NCBI RefSeq assembly: GCF_029581395.1
Contig: NZ_CP121115.1
Span: 124,001-188,000 of the forward strand
DNA: 64,000 bases
Reading direction: 5' to 3'
From: Roseinatronobacter sp. S2
GTDB lineage: Bacteria; Pseudomonadota; Alphaproteobacteria; Rhodobacterales; Rhodobacteraceae
Under the pieces are notes generated by a model. It made no database searches and was not told the DNA's origin. It saw nothing but the letters and a program-made list of their open reading frames with translations. Position numbers and translations under genes: made by a program. Below, piece after piece: positions 53,414 through 61,530 of this stretch. How positions within the stretch are numbered: position 1 is the stretch's first letter; each line of letters begins with the position of its first letter.

Positions 53414-55014
53414 AGGATGATCTTTCGCTGGGCATTGTTCCTTATTCCACGCGGGTGATGAACCTGTCGCATTTCCTGACCGAAAGCGCGCGCAGGCAGG
53501 GCGCTAGCGTGGGTTTCGTGTGGGGGGCGCGCACATGGTCCTGGGCTGAAATGGACGCCCGCGCAGGTGCCTTTGCCCATGCGCTGGCCCATGATTACGG
53601 CGTGACCAGGGGCGACCGTATTCTGGTGCAATCGGCCAACTGCAACCAGATGCTGGAAGCAATGTTTGCCTGCTGGCGTATTGGCGCGGTCTGGGTGCCC
53701 GCCAATTACCGCCTGTCGCCGGATGATCTGGCAGGCCTTGCGCAGTCATCGGGCGCGCGCGGGCTGATTTGCGGCGCGCAATTTGCGGACCATGCGCACG
53801 CCTGCGCCGGTCTGGTGGATTTCACCATCGCCATCGGTCCCGCCGGTTTCGCGCAGGATTATGACGCGCTGGTTGCGCGCCATATGGGCGAGATTTCCAC
53901 CCCGATTGCCGTGCAACGCGATGATCCGGCGTGGTTTTTCTTCACCTCTGGCACAACGGGAAAACCCAAGGCGGCGGTGCTGACACATGGGCAGCTGGCC
54001 TTTGTGGTCACAAACCATTTGTGCGACCTGATGCCAGATACCGGCCCTGATGACGCATCGCTTGTGGTGGCGCCCCTGTCGCACGGTGCGGGCATTCACC
54101 AGCTTGCGCAGGTCGCGCATGGCGTCAAAACGATCCTGCCCGCAGGTGACAGCTTTAACCCCGAAGAAATCTGGTCCTTGGTGGCACAATGGCGCGTGAC
54201 CAACATGTTCACTGTGCCCACTATCGTCAAACTGCTGGTCGAACATGACGCCGTGGACCAGCATGACCATTCCAGCCTGCGCCATGTGATCTATGCGGGC
54301 GCGCCGATGTACCGCGCCGATCAGCTGCGTGCGTTGCAAAAACTGGGGCCGGTTCTGGTGCAATATTTCGGACTGGGCGAGGTGACGGGAAACATCACCG
54401 TGCTGCCGCCCTGCCACCATCACCTGAATGATGATGCCATGCGCATCGGCACTTGCGGGTTTGCCCGCACGGGCATGCAGGTGCAGATACAGGATGCGCA
54501 GGGCGCGGAAGTGCCCTTCGGGCAAACGGGCGAGATTGCAGTGATAGGCCCCGCCGTGTTCGCAGGCTATTTCAACAACCCTGACGCCAATGAAAAGAGC
54601 TTTCGCAATGGCTGGTTCCTGACGGGTGATCTGGGCCATATGGATGCACAGGGCTTTGTCTATCTGACGGGGCGCGCGTCTGATATGTATATTTCCGGCG
54701 GGTCCAACATCTACCCGCGCGAGATCGAGGAAAAACTGCTGCTGCACCCCGACCTGTCGGAAGTGGCGGTTCTAGGCATCCCCGATCCTGTCTGGGGCGA
54801 AGTGGGCATGGCCGTCTGCGTGCCGCGAACAGGTGCGGCCCCGTCACCTGAATCCCTGCTGGAATGGCTGGGCCCGAAATTGCCGCGCTACAAGATGCCG
54901 CGCCATATGGTGTTCTGGGATGCGCTGCCCAAATCCGGCTATGGCAAGATCACCAAGAAAATGATCCATGAGGAATTGCTGACGCGCGGGGAATTGCCCG
55001 CACCGCCCACATGA
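53410..55014 (+). CDS. AMP-dependent acyl-CoA ligase
   Basis: A 534-residue member of the ANL superfamily. The phosphate-binding loop is FFTSGTTGKPKAAVL (about residue 178), the A5-like motif YFGLGEVTGNIT, the hinge TGDLGHMD and C-terminal catalytic lysine in KSGYGKITKKMI (about residue 517). It activates a carboxylic acid as its CoA thioester; candidate substrates are medium or substituted acids brought in by TRAP 3. Both ends overlap neighbours by four bases, so thiolase, ligase and the PCC-domain protein are made together. Confidence 0.9.
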   Translation: MKDDLSLGIVPYSTRVMNLSHFLTESARRQGASVGFVWGARTWSWAEMDARAGAFAHALAHDYGVTRGDRILVQSANCNQMLEAMFACWRIGAVWVPANYRLSPDDLAGLAQSSGARGLICGAQFADHAHACAGLVDFTIAIGPAGFAQDYDALVARHMGEISTPIAVQRDDPAWFFFTSGTTGKPKAAVLTHGQLAFVVTNHLCDLMPDTGPDDASLVVAPLSHGAGIHQLAQVAHGVKTILPAGDSFNPEEIWSLVAQWRVTNMFTVPTIVKLLVEHDAVDQHDHSSLRHVIYAGAPMYRADQLRALQKLGPVLVQYFGLGEVTGNITVLPPCHHHLNDDAMRIGTCGFARTGMQVQIQDAQGAEVPFGQTGEIAVIGPAVFAGYFNNPDANEKSFRNGWFLTGDLGHMDAQGFVYLTGRASDMYISGGSNIYPREIEEKLLLHPDLSEVAVLGIPDPVWGEVGMAVCVPRTGAAPSPESLLEWLGPKLPRYKMPRHMVFWDALPKSGYGKITKKMIHEELLTRGELPAPPT

Positions 55015-55856
55015 CGCCGCCCCCTGCCCTGCGCCACATCACCCATCCGGGCCAGCCCGCGCAGGCGCGCGATGCGGCGGTGCCCTGCCATGCGCGGCCT
55101 GTCACGCTGACATTGCGCGCGGGCGCGACTGTGACGCAGGCCATCACCGACGCGCTGGCGCAGGCAGGAATACAGGCGGCTTATCTGCGGCTGGACGGGG
55201 CCATGCTGTCTGCGCTGCGCTTCGTTATACCCGCCCCCGCGCCGGGGGACGGGCATGCGGCATGGTATAGCCGGACATATGCCCCCGCGCAGCCCGTGCG
55301 CCTGTTGCATGCAGGCGTGCATGCGGGCTGGCGCGAAGGCGCGCGGTTTCTACATTGCCACGGCCTGTGGGACGGGGCCGCGCCTGCCATGGGCCATGTC
55401 CTGTGTCCCGATTCCATTCTTGCAGCACCATATCAGGCAACGGGCTGGGCTATTGAGGGCGCAGGGCTGCATGTGGAACATGACCCCGAGACTGAATTTT
55501 CCCTGTTCCAGCCGCATTCCGCGCCACATGATGCAGCCCCAAATGCCGTATTGGCCACCCTGCGCCCCAATCGCGATATCGGGCAGGCGCTGCAACGAAT
55601 TGCAGCCCGCCATGGCATGCAGAATGGCCGCATTCACGGGATTGGAAGTCTGGTTGGCACTTGTTTTCAGGGTGGGGGGTATATTGACAGCTACGCGACC
55701 GAAATCCTGATCCGTGATGGCAGGTTGCAGGCGGGCAAGATCGCGCTGGATGTGGCCTCGGTCGGGTTTGACGGGCGCGCACTTGCAGGATGGCTAAAGC
55801 CCGATGCGAATGCGGTCTGTGTCACCGCAGAGGTTTTGTTGATCGCGACCACCTGA
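55011..55856 (+). CDS. tandem PCC/DUF296-domain protein
   Basis: A 281-residue cytoplasmic protein made of two PCC (DUF296) domains, roughly residues 30-150 and 165-280. The first contains HCHGLWDGAAPAMGHVLCPDSILA, the second GRIHGIGSLVGTCF and KIALDVASVGFDG. Single PCC domains occur in plant AHL proteins and small bacterial proteins of unknown role; a histidine-containing trimer surface may bind metal. It overlaps the ligase stop (ATGA), so it belongs to this pathway. Its function is not established; an enzyme or chaperone of CoA intermediates is possible. Confidence 0.75.
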   Translation: MTPPPALRHITHPGQPAQARDAAVPCHARPVTLTLRAGATVTQAITDALAQAGIQAAYLRLDGAMLSALRFVIPAPAPGDGHAAWYSRTYAPAQPVRLLHAGVHAGWREGARFLHCHGLWDGAAPAMGHVLCPDSILAAPYQATGWAIEGAGLHVEHDPETEFSLFQPHSAPHDAAPNAVLATLRPNRDIGQALQRIAARHGMQNGRIHGIGSLVGTCFQGGGYIDSYATEILIRDGRLQAGKIALDVASVGFDGRALAGWLKPDANAVCVTAEVLLIATT

Positions 55857-55873
55857 AGCGGATACTGAAGGCA

Positions 55874-56055
55874 ATGGACAAAGCCCGCGCCAGCGGTGGG
55901 CCGGGGTCTGCCGATCCGACATTAGTGAAGTTCACTTTATGCAAGCTGCATATTCCTGACTTCAAAGGCTTGAATCACCATCAGCCAAATCGGCAGGCCG
56001 CGGGACGGCCCACCGATGGTGCGGCGGCCTGCGGCGTTGATTCCGCACCTTGGGG
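55874..56055. repeat. hairpin repeat, copy 2 (interrupted by a 97-bp insert)
   Basis: The left part (ATGGACAAAGC then GCGCCAGCGGTGGGCCG, ending 55903) and right part (GCGGGACGGCCCACCGATGG, from 56000, then GCGGCGGCCT and TCCGCACCTTGGG) match copy 1 at 32121-32211. Several stem changes are paired on both arms. An insert at 55904-56000 splits it. Confidence 0.75.
55904..56000. mobile_element. possible miniature insertion inside repeat copy 2
   Basis: Ninety-seven bases absent from copy 1. GGCCG stands just before it (55899-55903) and again at its end (55996-56000), like a 5-bp target duplication. GGTCTGCCGAT at 55905-55915 pairs with ATCGGCAGGCC at 55989-55999 as terminal inverted repeats (one G-U). 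The interior holds further small dyads (AGTGAA-G-TTCACT). No coding sequence. Confidence 0.5.
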
Positions 56056-56097
56056 TGTCAGCTCAGGCCAATCACGCCCCGCAACCCTTAGCCCCGG

Positions 56098-58467
56098 TCA
56101 ATTCCGAATGCTGAAGAATTCCCCATGCGACACAGCCGCGCCGCCTATGAGTACGGGATCACGCGCGGCTTCAGGCAGCACCAGCCGCAGCTTTTCGGGC
56201 GCGAACACCGACTGACCCCTCAACGTCACCGAAAGGCCCAACCCTGCACCATCGCGCGACAGTTCAAACCGCGTGACGCAATGATTGCCCGTCAGCGCAT
56301 CCGCGTTATCACCGCCGTCGTCATAGCTTTGCGATACATGCACACCCTGATCGCGCGCGGGGAACACGGCCGCGACGCTGGCCGCGTCACCGGATCGCGC
56401 GCCATGGTGCGCCATTGGCAAAACCGCGCCCGCACGCACAAACAGCGGAATGCTGTCCAGCGCCACCGCAAGTTTCAGCCATTGGCCGCCCGCGTGCCAT
56501 GTGCCCGCGTGGAAATCCCACCAGCCGGTTTTGTTGCGCGGCAAATATACACGACGCTGCTGCGCGCCCTGTTCAACCACACTGGCCACAAGCAGATCAC
56601 GCCCCAGCATGAAATCATCGGTATCGGCCAGACATTCGGCATCATCTTCATGATCAAGGAATGTGGGGCGCAGCATCGGTTCGCCCCTGGTCACGGCCTG
56701 CCACAGGCAGGTATAAAGATAGGGCAGCAACCGGTAGCGCAGCGCAAACGCATCGCGGATCAGCGGCAACACGTCAGGGTGCGTCCAGGGTTCGGTTACC
56801 GACCCGTCATCATTCCAGCTGTGAATTACGAAACGCGGGTGGAAAATGCCGTTCTGAACCCAGCGCAGCAGCAATTCGCCATCAGGCTGCGGACCGGCAA
56901 AACCGCCCACATCATGCCCGATATTTGAAATGCCCGACATGGCCAGCCCCAGCCCCATGCGGATATTCCAGCGCAGGCTGTGCCAGTTGGTGCGGTTGTC
57001 GCCGGTCCATGTCTGGGCATGGCGTTGCAGGCCCGCACACCCCGCGCGCGTAATCAGATAGGGGCGTTTGTCGGGCGCGTGGGCCTTTTGCGCGGCCTCG
57101 GACGCTTGGGTCATCAACAACGCATGCAAGGGCCGTATCATCCCCATATCGATGGGCGCGCCAAATCCGTGGCATTGCGCGTGGTCGTCCCAGACCTCGA
57201 ATTCGTTATTGTCGTTCCATGTGCAGTCCAAGCCGTGGTCCAGCAATGCGGTTGTCACATTCCCCTGCCACCAGTCCAGCGTATCAGGGTTGGTGAAATC
57301 CAGATGTGACCCTTTTGCGTCCCAGAACATGGATATTTCGGGCGCATCCGTGTCGCTGTCGCGAATGAACAGGCCCTGCTCTGCCGCCTCATCATAGCGG
57401 GGGTGATCTTGCAGAAGGCAAGGTTTGATATTGGCCACAATGTGAATGCCCGCATCGGCATAAGCGCGCGCAAACCCTGCGATGTCGGGGAATTTGTCGG
57501 TGTTCCAGTTGAACACATAGCGTTTCCCGTCAATCGACGTGTATCCCGATGACAGGTGAAAACTGTCGCATGGTATGTCATGGGTGTGCAATGCATCCAG
57601 AAAGCCCAGCATCTGCGCCTGTGCATCGGGCGCATCGGTATAGGCCATGGTCGACCCCGAATACCCCAGCGACCAGCGCGGCGGGAACGCCATGCCGCCT
57701 GTCAGATGTTGCTGCGCCTTGACCAGCGCCAGCATGTCGGGCGCCCATGTGAAGTAATAGTCAAGATCGCCATCTTCGGCGCGGAAGCTGCGGTAAGGGG
57801 CGTGATAATTGTCCAGTTCATTCCCAAGATCCAGCCAGCAGCCCGCAAGCGTGTCATAAAACAGGCTGAAACTGCCCGCATCCGGCGTGCGCGTCAGGGT
57901 AAATGGGATGTGTTTGTATAGGGGATCTGTTGCCTCTGCGTTATAGCCCATGGCATCCAGATTGCGCATCTCGAAGCGGCGGCCAGTGCGGTCCAGCGGT
58001 CCCGTCTTTTCGCCCAGCCCGAACACATGTTCGTGGTGGTCGCGGGCCATAAAATGGGCGTTGCGGTGGTCGCGCCGCCCCAGCATATAAGCCCCTGTCG
58101 GGCGGTCCTGCGCCACATCGCGCCATTGCCCGCAAATCATGGCCTGCCAACAAATATGCAAGGGCGTGCGGATGATGGCGCGCACATGGTCGGTGGCAAT
58201 GGTCATTGTGCCATCTTCTTGCACCACATCGACCGGCGGGCAGGTAAAGCCGTCGCGCGCATCACGCGCGCGCCCTTCGCGCGGCAGCGGGCCTTGGGGC
58301 GCCACGGTCCAGCTGCGCGCAAGCCGCCACTGCCCGTCCTTGCGCAGACGGACACGAAACTGCGCATTCTCCAATGCCTCAATGCTCAGGATGTGTTGGC
58401 CTTCGACCTGCAAGGTCACGGAACAGTCATCGCGCGACAAAAGGCACCAGTTTTCCAGTGTTTTCAT
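56098..58467 (-). CDS. GH31 alpha-glycosidase
   Basis: A 789-residue glycoside hydrolase family 31 enzyme without a signal peptide, so cytoplasmic. An N-terminal beta-sandwich (to about residue 255) precedes the catalytic barrel. The nucleophile is D419 in CTWNDNNEFEVWDD and the acid/base is D490 in TWTGDNRTNW; GHDVGGFAGPQPDGELLLRW and FALRYRLLPYLYT are other family blocks. Substrates of the family include alpha-glucosides, alpha-xylosides and sulfoquinovosides; the motif resembles alpha-glucosidase-like members, and the bond is not determinable here. It follows the TRAP dctM gene by four bases, linking it to uptake of a uronic-acid-containing glycoside. Confidence 0.9.
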   Translation of the reverse strand: MKTLENWCLLSRDDCSVTLQVEGQHILSIEALENAQFRVRLRKDGQWRLARSWTVAPQGPLPREGRARDARDGFTCPPVDVVQEDGTMTIATDHVRAIIRTPLHICWQAMICGQWRDVAQDRPTGAYMLGRRDHRNAHFMARDHHEHVFGLGEKTGPLDRTGRRFEMRNLDAMGYNAEATDPLYKHIPFTLTRTPDAGSFSLFYDTLAGCWLDLGNELDNYHAPYRSFRAEDGDLDYYFTWAPDMLALVKAQQHLTGGMAFPPRWSLGYSGSTMAYTDAPDAQAQMLGFLDALHTHDIPCDSFHLSSGYTSIDGKRYVFNWNTDKFPDIAGFARAYADAGIHIVANIKPCLLQDHPRYDEAAEQGLFIRDSDTDAPEISMFWDAKGSHLDFTNPDTLDWWQGNVTTALLDHGLDCTWNDNNEFEVWDDHAQCHGFGAPIDMGMIRPLHALLMTQASEAAQKAHAPDKRPYLITRAGCAGLQRHAQTWTGDNRTNWHSLRWNIRMGLGLAMSGISNIGHDVGGFAGPQPDGELLLRWVQNGIFHPRFVIHSWNDDGSVTEPWTHPDVLPLIRDAFALRYRLLPYLYTCLWQAVTRGEPMLRPTFLDHEDDAECLADTDDFMLGRDLLVASVVEQGAQQRRVYLPRNKTGWWDFHAGTWHAGGQWLKLAVALDSIPLFVRAGAVLPMAHHGARSGDAASVAAVFPARDQGVHVSQSYDDGGDNADALTGNHCVTRFELSRDGAGLGLSVTLRGQSVFAPEKLRLVLPEAARDPVLIGGAAVSHGEFFSIRN

Positions 58468-58471
58468 TTAG

Positions 58472-59770
58472 TTAGTATCCCAGCAATAGGCGTGGCAAGA
58501 ACAGGCTGATTTCCGGCACAAACGTGACCAGCAGCACAATCGCAATCAACACCGCGTAGAATGGCATCATCGGGCGCAGCACTTTGGCGATGGACACGCC
58601 ACTGATGGAACAGCCCACAAACAACGCGGACCCCACAGGCGGCGTGCAGATGCCAACGCACAGGTTGATGGTCATGATGATCCCGAAATGCACCGGATCA
58701 ATGCCCAGATCATTCATGATCGGCATGAAGATGGGCGTGAAAATCAACAGCGCTGGCGTCATGTCCATAAATGTGCCGATCACCAGCAGGACAACAACGA
58801 CCACCAGCAAAATCATATAGGGGTTGTCCGTCAGCCCCAGCATGAAGCTGGATATGGCACCGGGAATGCCCCCGAAGGCCATGACCCGCGACATGGCAAT
58901 CGAACAGCCGATCATCAGCAGCACAATCGACGTGGTGATCGCGGAATCGATCAGAATGCGCGGCAAGTCGCGCAGACGGATTTCGCGATACCACACCAGC
59001 GCCAGCAGCAACGCATAGGCCACCGCAATGGCCGACGCCTCGGTCGCGGTGAAAATGCCGCCCACAATGCCGCCCATGATGATGACAATCAGCCCCAAGG
59101 GCAAAATAGCATCGCGCGCCGCAACCAGCGCTTCGGTCATGGTGGGTTTGGGGGACACCGGATAGCCGCGCTTCTTGGAAATGATACCGGCCACCACCAT
59201 AAGCGACAGCCCCATCAGAATGCCGGGCAGGTAGCCCGCCAGAAACAGCGCGGCAATTGATGTGCCGCCGGTAATCAGCGAATAGACAATCAACGTTGTG
59301 CTGGGCGGGATCAGCAACCCTGTCGGGCAGGACGCCACATTTGCCGCAGTGGTAAAGGCGGGGTCATACCCTTCGCGTTTTTGCACAGGCGCCATAACGC
59401 CCCCCACCGCCGCCGCCGACGCCACTGCCGAGCCGGAGATCGAGCCGAACAGCATGTTTGCGATGATGTTCACATGCACCAGCGCGCCCGGCAACCGCCC
59501 ACCCAGCACCTTGGCCAATTCGATCAGCCGCCGCGCAATACCGCCGCGATTCATGATATTGCCCGCAAGGATGAACAGCGGAATGGCCAGCAACGTGAAA
59601 CTGTCCAGCCCTGATGCCATTTGCTGCGCGACAATGAACATGGACTGGTCGAACCCCATGAACAACAAAAATGTCAGCGCCGCCGCGATACCGATGGCAA
59701 AGGCAATCGGCACGCCAATCAGCATCATCAGCCCGAAAGAGCCGAACAGAACAAAAATAGCGGTGGTCAT
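58472..59770 (-). CDS. dctM: TRAP transporter large permease (TRAP 4, DctM)
   Basis: A 432-residue DctM permease with about twelve helices. Conserved blocks are MLIGVPIAFAIGIAAALTFL, SGSAVASAAAVGGVMAP, IPPSTTLIVYSLITGG and ICTPPVGSALFVGCSISGV. It is coupled to the small subunit by an ATGA overlap and followed four bases later by the GH31 gene. Its binding protein is encoded on the opposite strand at 60511, across the regulatory region. The substrate is probably a uronic acid or glucuronide. Confidence 0.9.
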   Translation of the reverse strand: MTTAIFVLFGSFGLMMLIGVPIAFAIGIAAALTFLLFMGFDQSMFIVAQQMASGLDSFTLLAIPLFILAGNIMNRGGIARRLIELAKVLGGRLPGALVHVNIIANMLFGSISGSAVASAAAVGGVMAPVQKREGYDPAFTTAANVASCPTGLLIPPSTTLIVYSLITGGTSIAALFLAGYLPGILMGLSLMVVAGIISKKRGYPVSPKPTMTEALVAARDAILPLGLIVIIMGGIVGGIFTATEASAIAVAYALLLALVWYREIRLRDLPRILIDSAITTSIVLLMIGCSIAMSRVMAFGGIPGAISSFMLGLTDNPYMILLVVVVVLLVIGTFMDMTPALLIFTPIFMPIMNDLGIDPVHFGIIMTINLCVGICTPPVGSALFVGCSISGVSIAKVLRPMMPFYAVLIAIVLLVTFVPEISLFLPRLLLGY

Positions 59771-60279
59771 GGCTGCACCTCGATCTGGGATTCGGTTCGG
59801 CCGACCAGCACATCATCAGGGTCACGCCACAGGCGGAGCAGGAAATGCCCGCAATAAAAGACAATCACGCCGCCGGAAAAGGGAATGGCACCGTAAACAT
59901 AGCCCATGGGAAACCGCAGCGTCGGCGTGATCTGGCCCGATGCAAGCGTGCGCGCCGTCAGCATCCAGCCGCCCTTGATCATGACAAAAATCGCAAACCC
60001 CGCGACAAGCGCCAGAATCAGCACATTCATCAGCGCGCGGATGCGGCTTGGCAACAGCATGGGCACAATATCAATGGCCAGATGTTTCGCGCGCCCGAAG
60101 GTATATGCCCCGCCAATCAGCGCCAGCCACATGAACAACAGCCGCGCAAATTCGCCGGTGACAGTGCTGGGGGCCTGCAATACATAACGGGAAAAGACCT
60201 GCCAGACGATGCTGGCCACAATGATCGCAAAGATCACGACAATGATGACTTCCAGCACAGTATCGACAATGCGTTTCAT
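59767..60279 (-). CDS. dctQ: TRAP transporter small permease (TRAP 4, DctQ)
   Basis: A 170-residue membrane protein with four helices (about 9-31, 45-63, 86-108, 128-150) and the DctQ core TGEFARLLFMWLALIGGAYTFGRAKHLAID. GGGAGGGACGG precedes ATG 60279; the longer frame to 60390 would cover the operator. It is first in the minus-strand dctQM-GH31 operon. Confidence 0.88.
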   Translation of the reverse strand: MKRIVDTVLEVIIVVIFAIIVASIVWQVFSRYVLQAPSTVTGEFARLLFMWLALIGGAYTFGRAKHLAIDIVPMLLPSRIRALMNVLILALVAGFAIFVMIKGGWMLTARTLASGQITPTLRFPMGYVYGAIPFSGGVIVFYCGHFLLRLWRDPDDVLVGRTESQIEVQP

Positions 60280-60375
60280 TTCCGTCCCTCCCTGTGGCGA
60301 AACTTCCGCGCGATGGCACACGCGCCTGCTGCCCGGACCATACCACCAATGTGAAACCTTGTGACAAGATCCTGC

Positions 60376-60393
60376 AAATTGGTCAACCAATTT
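60376..60393. promoter_or_regulatory. UxuR/FadR-type operator, strong site
   Basis: AAATTGGTCAACCAATTT is a perfect 8-bp dyad with a 2-bp centre. It matches the known enterobacterial UxuR/ExuR consensus except for the two centre bases. It lies in the 231-bp gap between the divergent dctQM and dctP operons. Confidence 0.8.
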
Positions 60394-60397
60394 ATGA

Positions 60398-60413
60398 AAT
60401 GGGTTGACTAATG
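60398..60413. promoter_or_regulatory. UxuR/FadR-type operator, degenerate second site
   Basis: AATGGGTTGACTAATG matches the AATTGGT-N2-ACCAATT pattern at 11 of 14 non-central positions. Its centre is 21 bp from that of the strong site, two helical turns, which would place two regulator dimers on the same DNA face. Confidence 0.55.
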
Positions 60414-60510
60414 CAGGTTTTGGTCGTCATCTTGGGTGCCAGAGGGCGCGTGAATGCATGCGTCCCCTTGACCGACCACCACCAAACCTAACCATCGGGA
60501 GGAAACCACC

Positions 60511-61494
60511 ATGGCCCAATTTACACGCACCATTGCCCTTGCCACGACGGCCAGTCTGGCCCTTGGCGCGGCTGCAAATGCACAGACATTGCTGCGGCTG
60601 AACCACAACAACCCCGCCGACCACCCCACGCATATCAGCATGGAATTCATGGGCGAGCGGTTTGCCGAACTGACCGACAATGCCTACAGCATTCAGGTTT
60701 TCCCGAATGCCCAACTGGGCACGCAGCGCGAATCAATGGAACTGGTGCAGAACTGCGCGCTGGAAATGGCGCGGTCCAACGCCGCCGAACTGGAAGCGTT
60801 TGAACCGCTTTACAGCGCGATCAACCTGCCCTTCATCTTTGAAAGCGAAGATCACTTCTTTGAAGTAATCGATGGCGAAGTGGGCCAGACAATCCTGAAC
60901 GCATCTGCGGATAAGGGCTTTTTGGGTGTGTCTTTCCTGACCGAAGGCGCGCGGTCCTTCTATGGCGATCGTCCCATCAACAGCCCTGCTGATCTGGCAG
61001 GCGTGAATGTGCGCGTGCAACCCAGCCCGTCGGCCATTCGTATGGTTGAACTTCTGGGCGGCAACCCCACACCCATCGACTGGGGCGAGCTGTATAGCGC
61101 GCTGCAACAGGGCGTTGTGAACATGGCCGAAAATAACCCGACCGCGCTGACAACCGCGCGTCACGGCGAAGTTGCGGACTATTTCTCGCTGAATGAACAC
61201 ACGATCATTCCATCGGTTGTGGTGATTTCAAGCTGCGCATGGAACGACATGTCCGAAGAGCACCAGCAAGCGCTGCGCACCGCGGCACTGGAATCGCAAG
61301 CCTTCCACCGCGAAAGCTGGGATGCGATTGCGCAGGCGTCGCTTGACACCGCGCAGGCGGAAATGGGTGTGACAATCAACACCGTGGAAAAAGGCCCCTT
61401 CGTTGAGGCCGTGTTGCCCATGCATGAAGAAGTTGCAGCGCAATCGCCCGAACTGGCTGCGCTGATCGACAGCATCAAGGCACTGGCCGACTAA
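60511..61494 (+). CDS. dctP: TRAP transporter solute-binding protein (TRAP 4, DctP)
   Basis: A 327-residue periplasmic binding protein. Residues 1-24 are a signal peptide ending AANA. Mature features are QTLLRLNHNNPADHPTHIS, the MARSNAAELEAFEP segment, and NVRVQPSPSAIRMVELLGGNPTPIDWGELYSALQQGVV with the ligand-binding arginine. The overall pattern is that of sugar-acid (uronate) TRAP binding proteins. GGGAGGAAACC precedes the ATG. It is followed by the beta-glucuronidase gene. Unlike the other binding-protein genes here, no stem-loop follows it. Confidence 0.9.
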   Translation: MAQFTRTIALATTASLALGAAANAQTLLRLNHNNPADHPTHISMEFMGERFAELTDNAYSIQVFPNAQLGTQRESMELVQNCALEMARSNAAELEAFEPLYSAINLPFIFESEDHFFEVIDGEVGQTILNASADKGFLGVSFLTEGARSFYGDRPINSPADLAGVNVRVQPSPSAIRMVELLGGNPTPIDWGELYSALQQGVVNMAENNPTALTTARHGEVADYFSLNEHTIIPSVVVISSCAWNDMSEEHQQALRTAALESQAFHRESWDAIAQASLDTAQAEMGVTINTVEKGPFVEAVLPMHEEVAAQSPELAALIDSIKALAD

Positions 61495-61530
61495 GGGTCA
61501 CAAAAACAAGGTTTCGGGGGGATAACCGGC

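Noticed and set aside
55857..56097. A small gene in the gap between the PCC-domain and GH31 genes
   Set aside because: An open frame crosses the gap in continuation of neighbouring sequence, but it runs through the hairpin repeat, has no ribosome-binding site and no recognisable composition.
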